Numbered from the stretch's first letter, positions 43,401 through 46,969 are shown. The stretch: DNA of 48,482 bases from an uncultured Clostridia bacterium (GCA_947624225.1 CANQJF010000012.1:1-48482); one strand, 5' to 3'. Notes: generated by a model not told the origin, from the letters alone. Made by a program: numbers and translations.

Positions 43401-45658
43401 ACATTTGTGGTACCCACTTGTCGATTCGATCCTGGGAAAGCCACAGAGGTTATGCTACCCGAACCAACTCCGCTGATACTGTTGAAAAAGTTCTTTTGTG
43501 CTTCGGTATAACCATCGGCTACGGGAGTGCCATCCAAGTTCTTGCCGTCTTGTAAGCGCTGAAGGTCCTGTTCAGAGTAATACAAAACCGTATACTGCCC
43601 GAATGCCATCTGCCCCGCGTTGCTGCGAGAAATGCTCCACGGGCGGAATCCCGCCTTAGAGAACGCGGAATACTTTTCTGTTATGTAGCCTGTGCTATTA
43701 TTGTTTCTCAGCACCAACGAACCGCTGGGCTGACCTTCTCCTTGTTTGAACTGTATGTGATAGCCTTCCAAATTGAGCGATTCGTTTACATTGTATGTCG
43801 AGGTACTGAGCGAATTGAGCAAATTGATGCTGTCTACCTGCGTGTATTTCACCTTGAACGGAACATAGGCGCTAATACTGCCACTGCCCATTGAGTCATT
43901 AAAGAGCTCTAAGCTGGTGTAGTAGTAATAATTGCCGTCACTATCTTTCCCGAGGTCATTGTTCCCGTACTGGTCTGTGCCTTCCGGCCACCAATCGTAA
44001 CTACCGGTTGTCGTCTTTTGTGTAAGATCTCTGTAATAGGTAGAGGGCGCAAACCCGGACGAATCGGGAATCCTGTACATGTCTTCGAACATTTCTATCA
44101 TACGCCCGTCGTTTTCAACGCGGTAAACCTTCAAGTCGGGATACACCGATTTCAGCGTATCTCCGTTGGCGGGAGTATCTATCGTTATGACCGTATCTTT
44201 ATCTTGTTGGGTGTCCGGGTCATTGATGTTGGTATACATGTAGCTGTTCCAACGGCGCCAAAATCTTACCCTAAGTTCGTTGCTTTCAACATAGCTCGCA
44301 GCGCCTGACACAGCGGAGTAACGTACTTTAAGATTGTAAAATGTTTCGTCGTTGGTGGGTTCCGGCATATGCTCTTCATCGAAATAGTCATCGTGAAAAT
44401 ACCCCACGGTAATGCGCGGATCGTCGCCGCGAAGAGTCACGGCGTCGCCGTTGGTGTCGCGCACGATAACGCGCAAGCCGTAGCCAATAAGCTTGGGATC
44501 CGTCTCTCCTCCGCCTCCGCCGACAAACGCTCGATAGGAAACGTCGCCCAAGTTTCCGTAGCGGTCATGGGTGCCGTTCTCGTAGTAGTTGCCAAAAGAA
44601 TCCATGTAATAACCGCCCATGTCGAAAGACTCTGGCAAACCTTTACGGTACCAAACGCCGTCCGCGGTCGTTGTTCCTTTTGTAAGGGTGCCTTCCTCGC
44701 CGTCGTTGAATTCCAGCGTGACCGACTTGACGGTGGCATTTTCTACATAAATATTCGAGCCCAAAATTGTACCCAAAACGGTAGTTGCGTTATCGGGATT
44801 TTTATAAGTAATATCGATTGTATTGTTGTCATTTTTACCTAATTCGAATGACTTCGCATCACTCGTAAAACGGCAGCTGGTAATGAGTTCGCGGGGGATC
44901 TCTTCCCACGTATCTTCCTCTTCTTTTTCCTGTAAAACGCCCTTGATGCTGGCCTTGTAGAAAAACTCATATTGGGTGTAGGTGCGGGACAACTTCGTGC
45001 TTGTATACACCGGATTACTTTCCGGAGGTTCGCCCATGGTGATTTTCAACCCTTTCTTTTGAGAATAGATGGGATGATCGGACAACTTGACCGTGACCGT
45101 CTTGGTCTCTCCCCGCATTTGCGTGCTTGTGACAATGCTGTCGTCTACAAGGGGCGTGACCGTGACGGTAAAATTATCACCCGTGTGCAACGAGTCATCG
45201 TTGCCGTATGACGAAAAGGGCGTAGCCTTCAAGTCGCCCTTTTGGATCTTCGGTTCTGCTCCGTCGCCTGTGGAAACGGTTATGTCGATATCGGAATATG
45301 TAACGCTGTGTACAGTCAGCTGAATATTAAATTCATTGGCCGACAACAAATCGTTGAATTTATCTCCTATGTTGCGCCTTTGAACGTTTGCATAAGCGGC
45401 AATACGCGTTTTGATGTCCCACAAAGTGGTCTCTTTGTACACGCGGTCGTCTTTCATCGTGACGCCGCTTGTTCCCCAACCACTGTAGGCTTGAATATCC
45501 GTGTCTATTTCCTGCGGGAACGGCTCGTGTTCTTCCGCGCCGACTGTGGGAGACAGGACCCTATCAGTCGTCTGCAAAAACAGCGCCATGCACAGGCAAA
45601 CGACTGCGATCAATGCAAAAAAGATCATCGCAAGATTTTTCTTGAAATTCCCTTTCAT
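19394..45658 (-). CDS. Giant cell-surface protein with MBG/YDG-type repeats (8,754 aa)
   Basis: One uninterrupted frame fills more than half the window. An N-terminal signal helix (residues about 9-28 after M-K-G-N-F-K-K-N) is followed by about 950 residues without obvious repeats. Dozens of beta-sandwich-like units then alternate two signatures: Y-[DNT]-G-x-x-[QK] (YDG type) and [VI]-x-Y-G-[DE] (YGX type), each with N-A-G-x-Y or V-G-x-Y in the return strands. The C-terminus has L-P-D-M-T, a membrane helix (about 8714-8737) and a basic tail S-R-R-K-K-S-R-K. L-P-D-M-T is not a valid L-P-x-T-G, so sortase anchoring is doubtful. The ATG at 45658 follows AAAGGAG. Such proteins are usually adhesins or scaffold-like surface fibres. 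No enzymatic domain was recognised. It is followed by a coupled membrane protein and preceded by a candidate invertible promoter. Confidence 0.93.
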   Translation of the reverse strand: MKGNFKKNLAMIFFALIAVVCLCMALFLQTTDRVLSPTVGAEEHEPFPQEIDTDIQAYSGWGTSGVTMKDDRVYKETTLWDIKTRIAAYANVQRRNIGDKFNDLLSANEFNIQLTVHSVTYSDIDITVSTGDGAEPKIQKGDLKATPFSSYGNDDSLHTGDNFTVTVTPLVDDSIVTSTQMRGETKTVTVKLSDHPIYSQKKGLKITMGEPPESNPVYTSTKLSRTYTQYEFFYKASIKGVLQEKEEEDTWEEIPRELITSCRFTSDAKSFELGKNDNNTIDITYKNPDNATTVLGTILGSNIYVENATVKSVTLEFNDGEEGTLTKGTTTADGVWYRKGLPESFDMGGYYMDSFGNYYENGTHDRYGNLGDVSYRAFVGGGGGETDPKLIGYGLRVIVRDTNGDAVTLRGDDPRITVGYFHDDYFDEEHMPEPTNDETFYNLKVRYSAVSGAASYVESNELRVRFWRRWNSYMYTNINDPDTQQDKDTVITIDTPANGDTLKSVYPDLKVYRVENDGRMIEMFEDMYRIPDSSGFAPSTYYRDLTQKTTTGSYDWWPEGTDQYGNNDLGKDSDGNYYYYTSLELFNDSMGSGSISAYVPFKVKYTQVDSINLLNSLSTSTYNVNESLNLEGYHIQFKQGEGQPSGSLVLRNNNSTGYITEKYSAFSKAGFRPWSISRSNAGQMAFGQYTVLYYSEQDLQRLQDGKNLDGTPVADGYTEAQKNFFNSISGVGSGSITSVAFPGSNRQVGTTNVGNSEHSEMDYMLHELVAPKNGSNVRTTLSADTVLVRVIYLVASRTDDPKWGITAQTQSVAMYFDLIVGKNITVSRPSTAILYVAPRTGKFGALSKTLGTIEDVTEGWEVRFYNWNENMDPSFTGSKRTDYNVKVHFEHEVVQSGGKMEYVVANKAEGYWAEIVKGSDKNYYVVFYGDSIVGNWRMYLELVDLDGKRSNTYMWNAQMRGDRQFQMVNEVGKSTNTYGYYQLSIDGAKAEISISPVSFDWGGEFTYTVNYTAGGPTQTYTQKNEERRGDNGTVNGKGESALYQLYFYQNNALMESPNEIPTEPGHYQVYVSVWQQGNYSTATSARAEFDIFALNLRIEWTGGADDNGGNIIYHPDGHNPYDYFKVTLGSNSGVPFAQANRWYLQVGDQKLATDTKYVNADKYTLNLVLDSVIVSDDDNPVKEGGMRKYYRWENTSDNWNYPNGISRQNDYTLSITFEIKKYEGTEFKIEMPNRRYRDENDTVGDEINVAQFKPVEGKFYGSESLVNIVYITEAVYKEHFNDYDKLGDEKASYQYGFYNYLTRKNITPFGVADLPNQNVGTYYVVAYLQDDSNQGKTYNPGFANYAFYEVIQKFEIEKRLITLPSIQAGTYVYNDDPDAEVQAKVLDFDKTVDQTGAGAFQNAIFYTSSLLDSSLSQYSPRAGFDETEYFIHAKNADVYYAVFRLFDEKNNEWNEEGFSEDRDVAFFVDGEYRYFILVWTIERAKAVLPSPNPLTYKFNVSGASNVQDVQFTGKTAATGASGKHSFNEVAPYGFVRDTQEGGKWTSEHTSVFFASEAGTYSFWIKADSNHYYTNEAEETIWKNPKTQPEWVEVQWTINKLVIDDYKVYLNNSEPKTSSSVYTGTTQHFTVDGYYTNYNSYMKYTLTGRTTTIDGKEITFEPATNTNTEHYYTSENDSQITLNVTYVGTYTFTFTLRSGYDKNCYWAGPDGKELTTYSTTFEITPATLTVDWDNSLNPFTYDGTAKFYEPSFTNSAANGDQFTISPRYFVLKDDGSLGEEVTASKPKAAGKYIAILTYDRVTSNNINKRGNTQFPQLNYSASYTGGTYTIFDNFRFNQSEVKKFSYNGETIKGIWCELTITTSTVAHPYLKAQEGTLSNYGGGTDGTHGQHNVIIVPFKGIDNFYDMLAFIFFKDTSSDKVWAESEYSKLLTVKDESATSNTQRATVKWNGDAALDYYKFTVTLTNQKDYSWAQDDGHDIPSSTEFVFYLQITPTKITLAQINNANLTAGSSLTYSTPYNDAEQLFTTGISNYDVFANNYSNFLGVTANPITVSEAGTAETGAEDVVRLSDAIGAYTVSVALTDDNNTVWEGGLDHAPRTFSFKITPVEIKVDWTDTETTFEPGKAQQPTAKIANTFGVGATVTKDVVTIVFDLSTTDGDDRAKIVACKDNTSATAVNAGTYTATVVGFFGNDACNYELVLTEPTTSTEFTIYKKNLVKPDLKGDGEYIYNKKAQTITFENSDAAIMSIKDDYSGKVLVANGTIAKDTITPGTTTGVLNTGELTLSAIRAGVYSATITLKDTGNYYWGESVDDTHKQPTDKTADPDEEYSDFWTIKQRAINAPSLEYQRGQAFNNNGYFYPVLYGKNESLAANNPLTGESNNNKLYDKEVQNSTNVKMTGSDYYMPVEGNWKVKFTFKYYDEGGKPLDEGDMKKPGHLLTGVYYIELTLEVESKDNEGLSDYVWAFNYTSAESNQLRQFDLTGKDEPVSDGENVTVKLYFCITKGIYNVEFEVSGWTYGEHQQQTVAGGSKGSRFLQFTRTTEKLPDSLKDEAKKRSVKYHTMSNVQREGEKITDGDLSESPVSDAELVSNSDSTSHPDDEKGNNPIFTPQKSPYKAGVYAALITYEENGEGTLEELTFTVYFEIKQLVIIAKWDSAESAVYSGKEQIRGATITNKVTTELSSGSYEDVVEVTTKWTDQAGGETAGDQGYPINVRRTSRNDDPKPYNLSLDKLTEADADNYVIDKHQSNFTSTFTITPYQIKLQANALGKVYGDPLDANQNLIKKGGSYNFGYADANQFLSGLNDDKTSFDHFLLYAYTDTNYNTFVTTTTDAGSYVLHLTLNEAYAEYYLNYALDFGEDATYTITRREVNIVWAASDSFIYNGTDQYESFNANGAGRSYFVYFHGVAACNEGIVQLNPTITRGGSAATFKDAGTYTFTLDGKPQPRRDVQNYQFSADSLSKLTKTYEIAKRHVYLQANSFSSEYGIEIDAESENFQWRYASGSSDDLHKFVDDGGAVIGAWPYNKQIYDGDGKFISFKTATEAVLNPAGGKTLTSAGSTVDTYIVLGAGGAIEKDTYNSTNYIVTISGSGKHEITKQKLNKENKRLIWDEAQLVFTYDGTDQARDPDGLNSKAQSVYFVDSQTGERVYFRARAVANQGSETIISFTDVGEYYFYIAGMPEGSTASGYYSDNYEIPGERDAGRYNKVEMRPREVTVTASAIKDHEYGEAFSDALEFTHAAKVWQYKDGDWTLVDAATSGAAVTGGFVLGYEENFCVRTDLSGATTVGSYKNMVEGKAVFVLQMRQDGGAFGDVDFSSADDGYITADNGNYKVYFDGKSNGITITPRKVRLTITSISHEYGEALQNIAESAVLSRQGAGDALVNGDKDIYTIITLNGDGSDLLGSATYPDVGGYRIKVTCNNANYKITVVHSAAGGDSKNQDMEARVGDVYMTEAADKVYQIVPSKIFTAEGTKVSAEAYGAIYDGQAHTAAKEAKFTGTYYTNELQGGKGVTAAFELGGTGKTSFNAPGNANGLKIYFRKAVSGGYPQTWGDPTVDPATLAITDSGYEWTTEMPAFTHAGTYYVYYAVVAKNHESLIGPTYCMKVVIEQKEVKVSFSFFIYFSESLPENWAPDISKFTFDGFVDGETLGSGKIDGYSAADDKITVSAPGYTAGDDVNGIAKNYYDIKLAFDRFTTTDYKFVQNSENGKCGMEVKVLPLVLTVNPHLTNTYYLGGAGTSEKKFDLTKLGTGAFKTTSDSHTYTLSVAPDIMSDLGVVIGDIWANDYENEEKSGQKIFNLTSGAFTSSSDNQTAGVGSYEVTFSFNTGYDKKYSIQYNDKVNYVITEASFKVNDLHGYGKITGTGATLAGRPYDEKNHYVLHDGQYHSEDEPEESDSPAGFATSADGKAIDWSFILLKAGSVDSEYSSSDPAAAAFWMKHQGEVVKGKIPTIIDAGSYFIYYKLELANHKTFYGYQEAKINKATNNAWERQYSINGSESWNHEWTYGGYNTATDKEVLPMPKFSKEPGSTDKLIPTITLSRKPLDGRDYVPYAAYTITADFSEYYGSYQGWLFKNGKNLPAGEYQITFSLDGNDNFNEIVAQTYHFTVQRAKLTVTAGSFELVYGEEVGEANRTFTVTGFVNGEEQAKILGDAKPTFRIAKDENVYQVGYQYGSVGTYTITLTTGESAFKDLLAEGGSAANYTVTYQDGTMTVVARKIQVRFGSLTNSYNYNQSEKGQTESIAWNDQIDTDGTQLIQEITFVGGQTVTGNPLVRGDYGKNKYENFVFSYTTTAIKFDSDGRGSLTLGTNSAHDEPYDITGKVYTDSDAEKYLHAKNYVVEFIKGSYTIRRARINVSPVLPQDLVYDGTQKMASTTAVSGDITFTVFYEKLTGGAYGTEGAEFSSRQQDAPITVGTYRVSLQASSTDYIASTSSVQMVITPKPIDVSLELQSRQGDDFAKHWNGAAYKPVVYYLDEYRVVATAGLNGSGSADRKVIAADAEGFAFSYAYRLGGKPADKAISAGHYIVTVTCNNENYQLEIQLDAGDEKVFTNHSTDTAEFTIARKEIAKPTFGQNNGSKTYDGDPFAFAVNGYTKEQDHKKTDALSITFNVNGAPSVDAGATFENDSWTWNVTNAGKYTVVVSFVSENYEWSGTSASRESVMFTYTVNKKNLYVKAEDAQIIYGEPFSSLEIGLLFSATEGGAYLKNGGFVKEEQAEEVIRGFNADTVALFTTTSSTSGAYSNTSPAQSIFAIEIKEEVLSADNYNLILGSKKGTLTVVKRQLTLTVADGRSNDKAKKTYDGIRPTIDANQAMNLFTVTGGELPNNGYSLSSLYVSFTVDGTIGDAENLAGAGEHRLTPSYNNSNYDITFQGVWSGGDGDAYNGKAGIYVIERATLTVKVGVKNDGFKPKGTITYGDEFDEYVTVDYSGWVAKDNAGLKPLVKYTFTAMKDGDVAYVSGDSHAGDVFTLDISNKGEDNFFRDYTVKVVTGTMTVVTRYISATVSDNVFECGADYNTYKDIPAVPVYVNTVDGHVPNAILTYTGTLADKTQLGTTVPQRVGDYTVTITLQQNDNGEYDYKFGTSSSDANEAITLNYKITPKEIELHFASTSLDLSTFEGNQGENQLVGYIKDIMNVTKYFFAGADTTEQAVGKGDKMMMQFSTVGTGSATIALTGKHAHDYLLVATVSGSVNTKGAEITLTFSVNSSAVDFHVTITGWTYGEWQEAVNSPKPSSDQLGDKINSAVIVYMYYTFKNQAEYQEWLELIKKYDDGHMDNAAHQSLRGELEKLTCSMTLPTNAGYYLVRAQLSEMSAEGISGSFAGAVFEITKKQLAAPVLGQPEDSHGGECTYNGSEHYNIIKGYDSATMLATLKEGSEATIRIEGNNVNVHAVNRGQYQVTIRLVDDKNYEWDPASGASEGVVTITYEIGQGADEIVDFEEKTVTYGDEIAFSAKSKFGAAITYQYVLLNADGSEAGAQKQADLPIKAGTYYIYATSAEDSSGHENWTTATKFVKLTIQKATLTLAVQDASVVYGEALPAFDYTVSGWKFTDEESLSEVLRAALEGKVAFSATDYAPGQSKANAEIPVTATVNGANLGDSLSDYEIAGSVTSGTLTVTKRAILIDISDNFEHYFSNKVYSIGNKSSKDADYTKFWTAEADPEGGYYEIFSGDNITVCFTVQGEAIHAGVYTVTGATVQTDDLANYEVSFVNGRLLISPNEVTISDVKVTVDGKESGFTYNHGKEIDFKVTYTATFMRDGEQVTVKNIEAGTNASAFDFVAFFEVNWTGRVNGAQEYNEKKAPTHAGTYRVFVELNQSGTQNSSITAIPANTSIVIDKFVLDVGQLQGYIDENCPLTYNARPQSPEAEELKKQSYSLYGEEGLYTVSDIAKQTESAKYNTISARLVNANDYAWSDTSDATRLFSFEIKAITNLKLTATTEGSGKSEWNYDGTMHTDWYHLQAAVGEQNADGDLSGYYIYFVATGESAPAWGTIESAGSNGWQRFTAAQLAARGSNDLTKAGKHWLVVAVAATNNYNEAVTEVQTYTVHKRTIDVTVNGGRDFTAGVYSSSLTAAGLSAPEYTIAEHQGESKLESAQIGSLFTYSLILSYTGESWSGEAFGSDGHIEAGKYTVVVSLPDGANDNFALGKTVAGFCIVQRAPIYGDSITVNSKVYDGQSHEPAEFVEADSLSRWTAVGNPQTNVGTYTFHATLTEAAAHNYYWYTNNDANAEQVNKERTLSFSITRATLTLSNGQYIYTNGTSGGEATSVAFGGATGWTYADNIRDISATATVGTTDGATLSGIAVELQYCPVGSGNWVSDLPVNAGSYHVRMYVVQTANYAAYYSAENNTGKYVTITIAKKALAKPAVPAGEHEGNYYYTGIEQSIELVDFDGTLMSIKQPLSSVGWRFMYVSGEEGKTGAMVMATNQGDYNISVSLRDTANYTWQGGETGAITLIWRIQATQNHFTGIVVQEGVIYGDPYTFEASAKFGTVKIAYAMVEAFGDASAAASLGYTDGQPVNAGNYWIRFHVEATNDYAEANEYKQFTIQKATLTVTINEATVTYGQEATGSNGFVVSGYKNDGDKYKDSAATHPVTVKYTITGYKAGDDAKDYEGAIGAEVTIGGEHQNYTAKVVAGTLHVVPKDITVNIKSPDAVSYIEGGQKPEIDTGKSAWEVLATNGGLFGSDEIEVLITLEAAERYNVGSYVISGTAGTGAKTANYNITFVSGALTVNAKEIRIDKINAADTVYGGIEAVTFDIGENKSLKDNYAFSTLDEANIRVNYFADNAGMSTALPENAGTYNVRLTLEGANAGNYTLVGSVDATFVVNKAQLNCEEVKAEIKDQYYTGGALGLLKEEVEALSLQVYHKEGLYTARGFDAQRTEVGVYEYTLTLKNDIFVNYRWVSTDMQAVTLSWAILQASNSIDWTEEQSYTAMYGNPYEITASAKFGTVSYAYAAKKAADDYTMNDWVLGFPANAGEYVIRAYVEATANYAGADIQHALTITAAELTVQIGSPTVTYGNELGTIPLTVTGYKTPYNGTVEGTMADDAASSGWTAYEPTFCESLSHSYTAGSPVSTYPITYTNGDVELGNYVIKAVNVTGGNIQVQQRELKIVIEDQQMVYDAAYAKEAPELDSDKWHTSNDSSVYGEDREKLGLTLVLNQSAPFAVGLSYQIDFETAPNEVNKNYNIIVDVYGKLTLTPADLDVEPEGEGDRIQGGLAITPEIAEGNPNQGMNEKPQLGTVTITYGDDYEAVVYFNGIPYYEGQEYTAGVYIHFVYSLLAANAASPAGPEIAGIRLFMPMANGYTHPTDAGTYSVKLVLTTGVVGADGSYTEAANYTLKGNFETTVIIGKKQIRSADVVAKVNEAGYSYTGAPQGPEKSDVESFSKELFGAAGLYTAEGLTRQTKAGTYEYQLKIADGMFRNYRWMMVDTQEITVRWEIKQAENKLAWTSNPATAVYGDSYTITAAASFGTVSYAYAAKKAAGDYITSDWTLGFPANAGEYVIRAYVEGTTDYAGKDIQTQFTITRAKLTVKIDDKSITYGDEVGIFELTLEGYRTPFGSSAVDDAATSGWALQIASFRDNIKVQKDGSEYASGSNVGTYTVTYTGENIELANYIILAEEVENGTLNVTQRKITVVVEDQSMPYIKDYATTAPNPDDTKWHVDGESVLLEKDKNSLNIGVYLVNKNAAPYYADGTAYAIDGEIIEQNEYNKNYDITFVPANLTLTKQDITVDSIKIYNDVPDLTSVTYGDSYTVKVVVGGTEYGAGEALPCGATVGFLFAESAYDGIGSSSMQQPTNAGLYEVALVLGETDARNYNVTGANITSYSIAKKVLLTSYVQEKAYGRDGFKPVYTGAAQGVSQADLNAFIALMEADESFLLAGDRKGSPFTAVSEKGENVGLYPIHLTLTGDLAKNYMWDTTNSDAADINFEIKKAGNSVSLEVFGGKSASWEYDGYEAGTDPELTVEPHKGFYSFEAAFGRATAQYKFYKTVNGVDREIDYTPVDVGDYKLQIVIPDTDNYAGCSSNKLTIRITPRKLTVSFRDQVLMGGEYGSTILPASAVLSYYGGEPASHNMFLSRITLEYAYYGASNDGTWHHALTDYVSAAPDKAGEYKVCVRIGVNEKSESYAYNRNFVLVNEAGEQITHIEDDFVITKARVFSDWITVKTFDWDGAEHSAIEAVKENAGYGTIFRVKDENNVKVTAVGTYEFYVHLVDSDNYCWVPNEKEDWKLFTFSIMKTSGEGRNLNIVEFYGIDANSPELEFPYSQAPTESAKVAYFADGATHYFRFGEDFVLLYAPRGTNTPTEFFSWKNGDATPEGWSRECPLNADRYTAIAWIDSDAFHGYSAQLFFAISKLEVKVIMKTAKNGVYGVSEPEFSIRGYDGKDIIAETGELKPTAKALRFFPQLNLSDNDRFLPHTVYYSGVGDTVYARSTVMPTEAGTYKREFVLSNNYTSNTGAITCEFRIEPREISLADIPLSKGTVFYDGTRHFLDKDYVESLFGGGVIEVIQGLPVTEGVVDVREGGYAVDLKLLDTRNYVWATGERSEYGTAYFVVNKSTVKFSAPVISDWTYGSKHAAPAASGKFESGKAFSGRVIYEYSVPGTGVWTVVEPVNAGVYLVRAKADSSANYESFVSAASTFTISRVQLAKPTVDSSSVTEKDGVWTFEPENFLGEAQQISGQVSYYDGTYHASISILDKVNYEWEDGSQGDITLEWTILPDMTLFYIIVALLALLIVLLAVTAISIMVSRRKKSRKNASREVTNV
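23181..23280 (-). repeat. Near-identical segment of giant gene, copy 2
   Basis: It encodes S-F-G-T-V-S-Y-A-Y-A-A-K-K-A-A-G-D-Y ... G-F-P-A-N-A-G-E-Y. It matches 24750-24849 with an exact offset of 1,569 bp (523 codons) and only scattered substitutions; the first 30 nt are identical. Confidence 0.8.
24750..24849 (-). repeat. Near-identical segment of giant gene, copy 1
   Basis: It encodes K-F-G-T-V-S-Y-A-Y-A-A-K-K-A-A-D-D-Y ... G-F-P-A-N-A-G-E-Y and is the partner of 23181-23280. Flanking domains also correspond, so a unit of about 523 residues was duplicated. Confidence 0.8.
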
Positions 45659-45704
45659 ATTGACACTCCTTTTGATACAATAGCCCTCTTCGATTTTCGA
45701 AAAA

Positions 45705-45727
45705 TGCACCTATTACTATGGTTGATG
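45705..45727 (+). repeat. Candidate recombination site L (inverted partner of 45865-45887)
   Basis: The plus strand begins TGCAC and contains ATTACTATG (45712-45720) and GATG. It matches 18 of 23 positions of the reverse complement of 45865-45887, with the 9-bp centre identical. It lies 47 bp upstream of the giant gene start. Confidence 0.55.
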
Positions 45728-45872
45728 TCTTTTTTCGGGATGAGGGGTCAAAAAGAGCGCATCCGTCGCCTATGATTCGTCAAATTTCACACAATTTTTT
45801 TCTTGAACCATTTATTTTTCTTGACTTTGCATTCGAAATGTACTAAAATGGATGAAACGATAGTGCATCCGT
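45721..45872. promoter_or_regulatory. Candidate invertible promoter segment (OFF orientation)
   Basis: This 152-bp segment is bounded by inverted ATTACTATG cores. It contains one strong promoter on the plus strand, TTGACT (45821-45826), 17 nt, TAAAAT (45844-45849), which points away from the giant gene. I found no comparable minus-strand promoter between 45658 and 45870. Flipping the segment would put the -10 near 45744-45749, about 80 nt upstream of the giant gene's ATG. A partial third site, GCATCCGTC at 45759-45767, repeats 45865-45873. Confidence 0.5.
45821..45849 (+). promoter_or_regulatory. Promoter inside the candidate invertible segment
   Basis: TTGACT, a 17-nt spacer and TAAAAT. In the present orientation transcription starts near 45856 and meets the hairpin and T-run at 45863-45897, giving an RNA of only about 40 nt. 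Confidence 0.65.
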
Positions 45873-45889
45873 CATAGTAATGGATGCAC
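45863..45889 (+). repeat. Candidate recombination site R, also a terminator-like hairpin
   Basis: Perfect 8-bp arms GTGCATCC and GGATGCAC flank an 11-nt spacer containing CATAGTAAT. The inverted-arm layout is that of a tyrosine recombinase core site. Seven T residues follow on the plus strand (45891-45897), so it would also stop the plus-strand transcript. It ends 9 nt before the recombinase stop codon. Confidence 0.6.
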
Positions 45890-45898
45890 ATTTTTTTG

Positions 45899-46825
45899 TT
45901 ATAACAGTTTGCCGAGTTTGTTCATCATCTCCGCCTTATGCTCCCAAAGGGAGTGGGCGTAACGGTTCAGCGTTATGGTCGCATTCTTATGCCCGAGTAT
46001 CTCGGATAAGGTTTTCACGTCCATTCCGCACTCTATGGCACGAGTGGCAAACGTGTGCCTGAGCGCGTGAAAGCCTTTGTGCGCAATCCCGAGCCGTTTT
46101 AAGAGCAGTTCAAAAGTCCGTTGATAACTTCGCACGAATACGGGCCCGCCTTTCTCGGAAATAACGTAATTTCCGGATCTGTTCTTTTTCATTGTTTTCA
46201 AAATATCAAGCATCGATTCCGATAACGGGATGATTCTTCTCGAAGTTTCGGTCTTTGGGGTATCAACGATAACACAACGTTTGCCATCGAGATATCCGTC
46301 GTGGCAAGTCTTTGTGACGGAAAGGCTTGCCTTTTGAAAATCTATATCGTCCCAGGTGAGGGCGAGCAGTTCCCCGATCCTCAGCCCCGTGTAAAGGCAA
46401 ATGATGATTCCTTTGAGCTTTGGTTTCTTGCTTTCAAGAACATTCTTCTCTATCGCTTTTTGCTCGGACAAAGAGAAACACTCCACTTGCTTTTCGACTA
46501 TCTTCGGGCGCTTTATCCTGTTCGCCGTGTATTCGGGGATCAGCCCGGACACGTGAGCCGTTCTGAGAGAATTCTGCAAAACAGAGATGATCGACTTCAC
46601 AAAATTAGAGGATAGTCCTTTCCCTGTTCGCTTATTTCCCGATTCCATAAGTCCGGTAATAAACTTTTGCACAATAAGCGGCGTAATCTCAGATAGCTCA
46701 TATTCTCCGAGTGTCGGCACTAAATGCAATTCTGCTATCGCCCTGTATCCTTCATAAGTACGCTGTTTGCTTGCAACTTTCACATAGTCAGTCAGCCATT
46801 CACATAGCCAATCCTTATATTTCAT
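45899..46825 (-). CDS. Tyrosine recombinase (phage-integrase family)
   Basis: This 308-aa recombinase has a SAM-like core-binding N-domain (residues about 1-105; W-L-T-D-Y-V-K ... Y-E-G-Y ... L-G-E-Y-E-L-S-E-I-T-P) and a catalytic domain with the tetrad: Arg in Y-T-G-L-R-I-G-E-L, Lys near P-K-T-E-T-S-R-R-I-I-P, H-x-x-R in H-A-L-R-H-T-F-A-T-R, His in L-G-H-K, and nucleophile Tyr in N-R-Y-A-H-S. No N-terminal arm-binding (AP2-like) domain is present, unlike Tn916-type integrases. The ATG at 46825 has AAGGAG upstream. No excisionase, relaxase or phage genes are nearby, which favours a dedicated local recombinase over an element integrase. Its 3' end abuts site R. Confidence 0.92.
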   Translation of the reverse strand: MKYKDWLCEWLTDYVKVASKQRTYEGYRAIAELHLVPTLGEYELSEITPLIVQKFITGLMESGNKRTGKGLSSNFVKSIISVLQNSLRTAHVSGLIPEYTANRIKRPKIVEKQVECFSLSEQKAIEKNVLESKKPKLKGIIICLYTGLRIGELLALTWDDIDFQKASLSVTKTCHDGYLDGKRCVIVDTPKTETSRRIIPLSESMLDILKTMKKNRSGNYVISEKGGPVFVRSYQRTFELLLKRLGIAHKGFHALRHTFATRAIECGMDVKTLSEILGHKNATITLNRYAHSLWEHKAEMMNKLGKLL

Positions 46826-46841
46826 TTTCTTTTTCTCCTTA

Positions 46842-46872
46842 TAAAATGAAAATCATTGTAAAATGAAAATCA
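46842..46872 (-). repeat. Tandem 14-bp repeats in the recombinase leader
   Basis: Two copies of TAAAATGAAAATCA (46842-46855 and 46859-46872) have a 17-bp period, just upstream of the ribosome site. A GAAA-loop hairpin (about 46872-46895) follows further upstream. Confidence 0.65.
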
Positions 46873-46969
46873 CCGCACGGCTTTCGCTGTACGGAATGGT
46901 GCGTATAAATTATAAAGCACAAGATTGCTCCTGTGCTCTATCTTTGTCCTCCATTTTATTGTTTCTTAA

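Noticed and set aside
45863..45897. Simple terminator of the recombinase gene
   Set aside because: The T-run follows the hairpin on the plus strand, whereas the recombinase is on the minus strand, so it cannot be that gene's intrinsic terminator.
45899..46825. Integrase of a prophage or integrative element spanning the giant gene
   Set aside because: No phage, conjugation or excisionase genes are present, no tRNA flanks it, and no direct-repeat att pair was seen. The nearest partner site is inverted.
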